This document shows positions 62,679-64,000 of a stretch of 64,000 bases of DNA, in pieces. Source of the stretch: Trebonia sp963759545. GTDB taxonomy: Bacteria > Actinomycetota > Actinomycetes > Streptosporangiales > Streptosporangiaceae. Both the position numbers and the translations under genes were made by a program. The notes beneath the pieces are model-generated. The model searched no databases and was not told the origin of the DNA. It worked only from the letters and a program-made list of their open reading frames with translations. The DNA lies in contig CAVXAB010000012.1 in assembly GCA_963759545.1 (NCBI GenBank), forward strand, positions 1-64,000, in the 5' to 3' direction. Each line of letters begins with the position of its first letter. Position 1 is the first letter of the stretch.

Positions 62679-62835
62679 GCGAACGAGCCTAGTCCCGGCA
62701 CCGTGGCCGCTCCGAGGGAGCCATGGGACACGCGGGCGGGAACCACGGACCCGTTCGGGATAATCCTGTCCCGTGCTCGGATACGAGGCTCTGGTAACGG
62801 CACATAGCCGATATTGCCAATGAGGGCAAGGTAGC

Positions 62836-64000
62836 GTGAACGGCGTGGACGGGTCACTTCGGGTGTTCTTGAGCCATACCTCCGAGCTGCGGCGGTACCC
62901 ACCCGACCGGGCGTTCGTCGCGGCGGCCGAGCAGGCAGTGACCCGCGTCGGCGGCACGGTCCTCGACATGGAGTACTTCACCGCCAGGGAGGACAAGCCT
63001 GCCGACTACTGCCGCCAGGAGATGGGCCGCGCCGACGTCTACGTTGGCATCATCGGCTTCCTGTACGGCTCGCTGGTCGAAGACGAGCCGACGCTGTCCT
63101 ACACCGAGATGGAGTTCCAGGTCGCGACGGAGCTGGGCCTGCCGCGCCTTATTTTCCTGCTCGACGAGGACGCCGTCCTGCCGTTGCCGCAGCGGTACCT
63201 GTCCGACCCGGTCAGCGGGGACCGCCAGCAGGCCTTCCGTACGGTGCTCCTGCAGGCGGGAGTGACCGCCTTGCGGGTGGGGTCGCCTGACCGGCTGGAA
63301 ATGCTCCTGTTCCAGGCCCTGACGAAACTCCGGCAGGCACCGGCGGACCTGGGCGGGGGCGTGACCAGGGACGTGGCTGTGCGGGTGGCGCCGCGACCCA
63401 CGTTCCTTGCGGGGCGGGACGCGCTGATGGCGGAGCTTGACGCGCGCCTGGCGCGCCGTCAGGAATCGGCGCCGGCGGTCATGGCGCTGTGCGGTCTCGG
63501 CGGTGCGGGCAAGACCAGCGTGGCGCTTGAGTACGCGCACCGCCACCTGCCCGGGTGCGGGGTGGTGTGGCAGTTCGCGGCCGAGGAGCCTGCCGCGCTC
63601 GCGGCCGGGTTCAGCGAGCTGGCGCTGCAGCTGGGCGGGCGGGTCGCCGCCTCAGGCGGCGACCCGGTGGCGCTGGTACACGCCGCCCTGGCCAGGCGAT
63701 CGGACTGGCTGCTTGTCTTCGACAACGCGGCCGGGCCGGCCGCGGTGCAGCGGATGCTGCCGCCCGCAGGCGGCGGCCGTGTGCTGATCACCAGCCGGAA
63801 CCCGCACTGGCCAGGGCGGATGGCCTTGGAGGTCCCGGTACTTGAGCAGCCCGCCGCCGCGTGGTTCCTGATGTCACGGACCGGCGCCGGCCAGCTGGAG
63901 GAGCCCGCGGCCGACGAGCTGGCCCGTGAGCTCGGCGGGCTGCCGCTCGCCCTGGAGCAGGCCTCCGCCTACATGCTCGCCTCCGGTCGCGGCATCGGCG
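62836..64000 (+). CDS. DUF4062-NB-ARC STAND NTPase, truncated by the window edge
   Basis: The first 388 residues of a longer protein; no stop before the end of the window. GTG 62836 follows AAGG by six bases. Residues about 9-100 are a DUF4062/TIR-like domain: RVFLSHTSELRRYP, DMEYFTAREDKPADYCRQEM, ADVYVGIIGFLYGSLVEDEPTLSYTEMEF and GLPRLIFLLDED. An NB-ARC NTPase follows: GRDALMAELDARL, Walker A GLGGAGKTSVA near residue 219, Walker B WLLVFDNA, sensor LITSRN and GGLPLALEQA. Such STAND proteins usually end in repeats and act as signalling or immune switches. Confidence 0.88.
   Translation, partial: MNGVDGSLRVFLSHTSELRRYPPDRAFVAAAEQAVTRVGGTVLDMEYFTAREDKPADYCRQEMGRADVYVGIIGFLYGSLVEDEPTLSYTEMEFQVATELGLPRLIFLLDEDAVLPLPQRYLSDPVSGDRQQAFRTVLLQAGVTALRVGSPDRLEMLLFQALTKLRQAPADLGGGVTRDVAVRVAPRPTFLAGRDALMAELDARLARRQESAPAVMALCGLGGAGKTSVALEYAHRHLPGCGVVWQFAAEEPAALAAGFSELALQLGGRVAASGGDPVALVHAALARRSDWLLVFDNAAGPAAVQRMLPPAGGGRVLITSRNPHWPGRMALEVPVLEQPAAAWFLMSRTGAGQLEEPAADELARELGGLPLALEQASAYMLASGRGIG

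Overview
The window is 64 kb of very GC-rich DNA with dense, short-spaced genes, frequent GTG starts and several ATGA-type overlaps. Its gene families (the PspA/PspAA/HtpX/PspAB set, DUF3043, DUF3054, an AdoK-like kinase, an MgtA-like mannosyltransferase, a class F sortase, an ECF sigma factor with a zinc anti-sigma factor, a DUF4062-NB-ARC protein) point to a filamentous or soil actinobacterium. A Streptomycetales/Streptosporangiales-type genome is my best guess; genus cannot be decided from the sequence. I saw no rRNA, tRNA, CRISPR array, transposase gene or phage structural gene.

Layout. 1-8.3 kb is housekeeping: a TusA-like protein, CtaG, AdoK, ErpA, the envelope-stress set pspA-pspAA and htpX-pspAB, and DUF3043. 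8.5-14.2 kb holds an HATPase regulator, a DedA protein, a DUF3500 protein, citrate synthase and a luciferase-like oxidoreductase. 14.2-14.9 kb is a non-coding block built of a 181-bp inverted repeat (one mismatch) around a MITE-like element. 15-19.4 kb has a coupled aldehyde dehydrogenase pair, an amidase and DUF3054. 19.5-20.6 kb is a compact HTH-MNT / HEPN toxin-antitoxin pair with a leaderless promoter overlapped by palindromes. 20.6-22.1 kb has an isochorismatase-like and a DJ-1/PfpI protein. 22.3-26.5 kb is one very large SF1 helicase with a C-terminal Vsr-like nuclease domain. 27-38.3 kb carries catabolic, transport, glycosyltransferase and HtrA genes. 38.3-44.7 kb is a chitobiose/GlcNAc-type uptake cluster: a divergent ROK regulator, binding lipoprotein, two permeases and a GH3 hexosaminidase. 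44.7-52.6 kb has an AidB-like dehydrogenase, an alpha/beta hydrolase, a sortase, a secreted protein, an NhaA-DsbA fusion and an amidohydrolase. 52.6-56.5 kb is a five-gene minus-strand operon (lipoprotein, permease, membrane protein, ECF sigma, anti-sigma). 56.8-62.7 kb has TetR/SDR/CMD, a GlxA/DJ-1 pair, a Mug-type glycosylase and an epimerase. A DUF4062-NB-ARC STAND protein runs off the right edge.

Two features cut across the regions. First, intergenic DNA is full of dispersed repeats: a three-copy palindromic element, a two-copy MITE-like element, a five-copy 20-mer and a family of long GC hairpins. Second, at least six otherwise intact genes are broken by 1- or 2-nt indels; this looks more like residual assembly error than decay, although one lies in a 9-bp tandem repeat that could slip in vivo.
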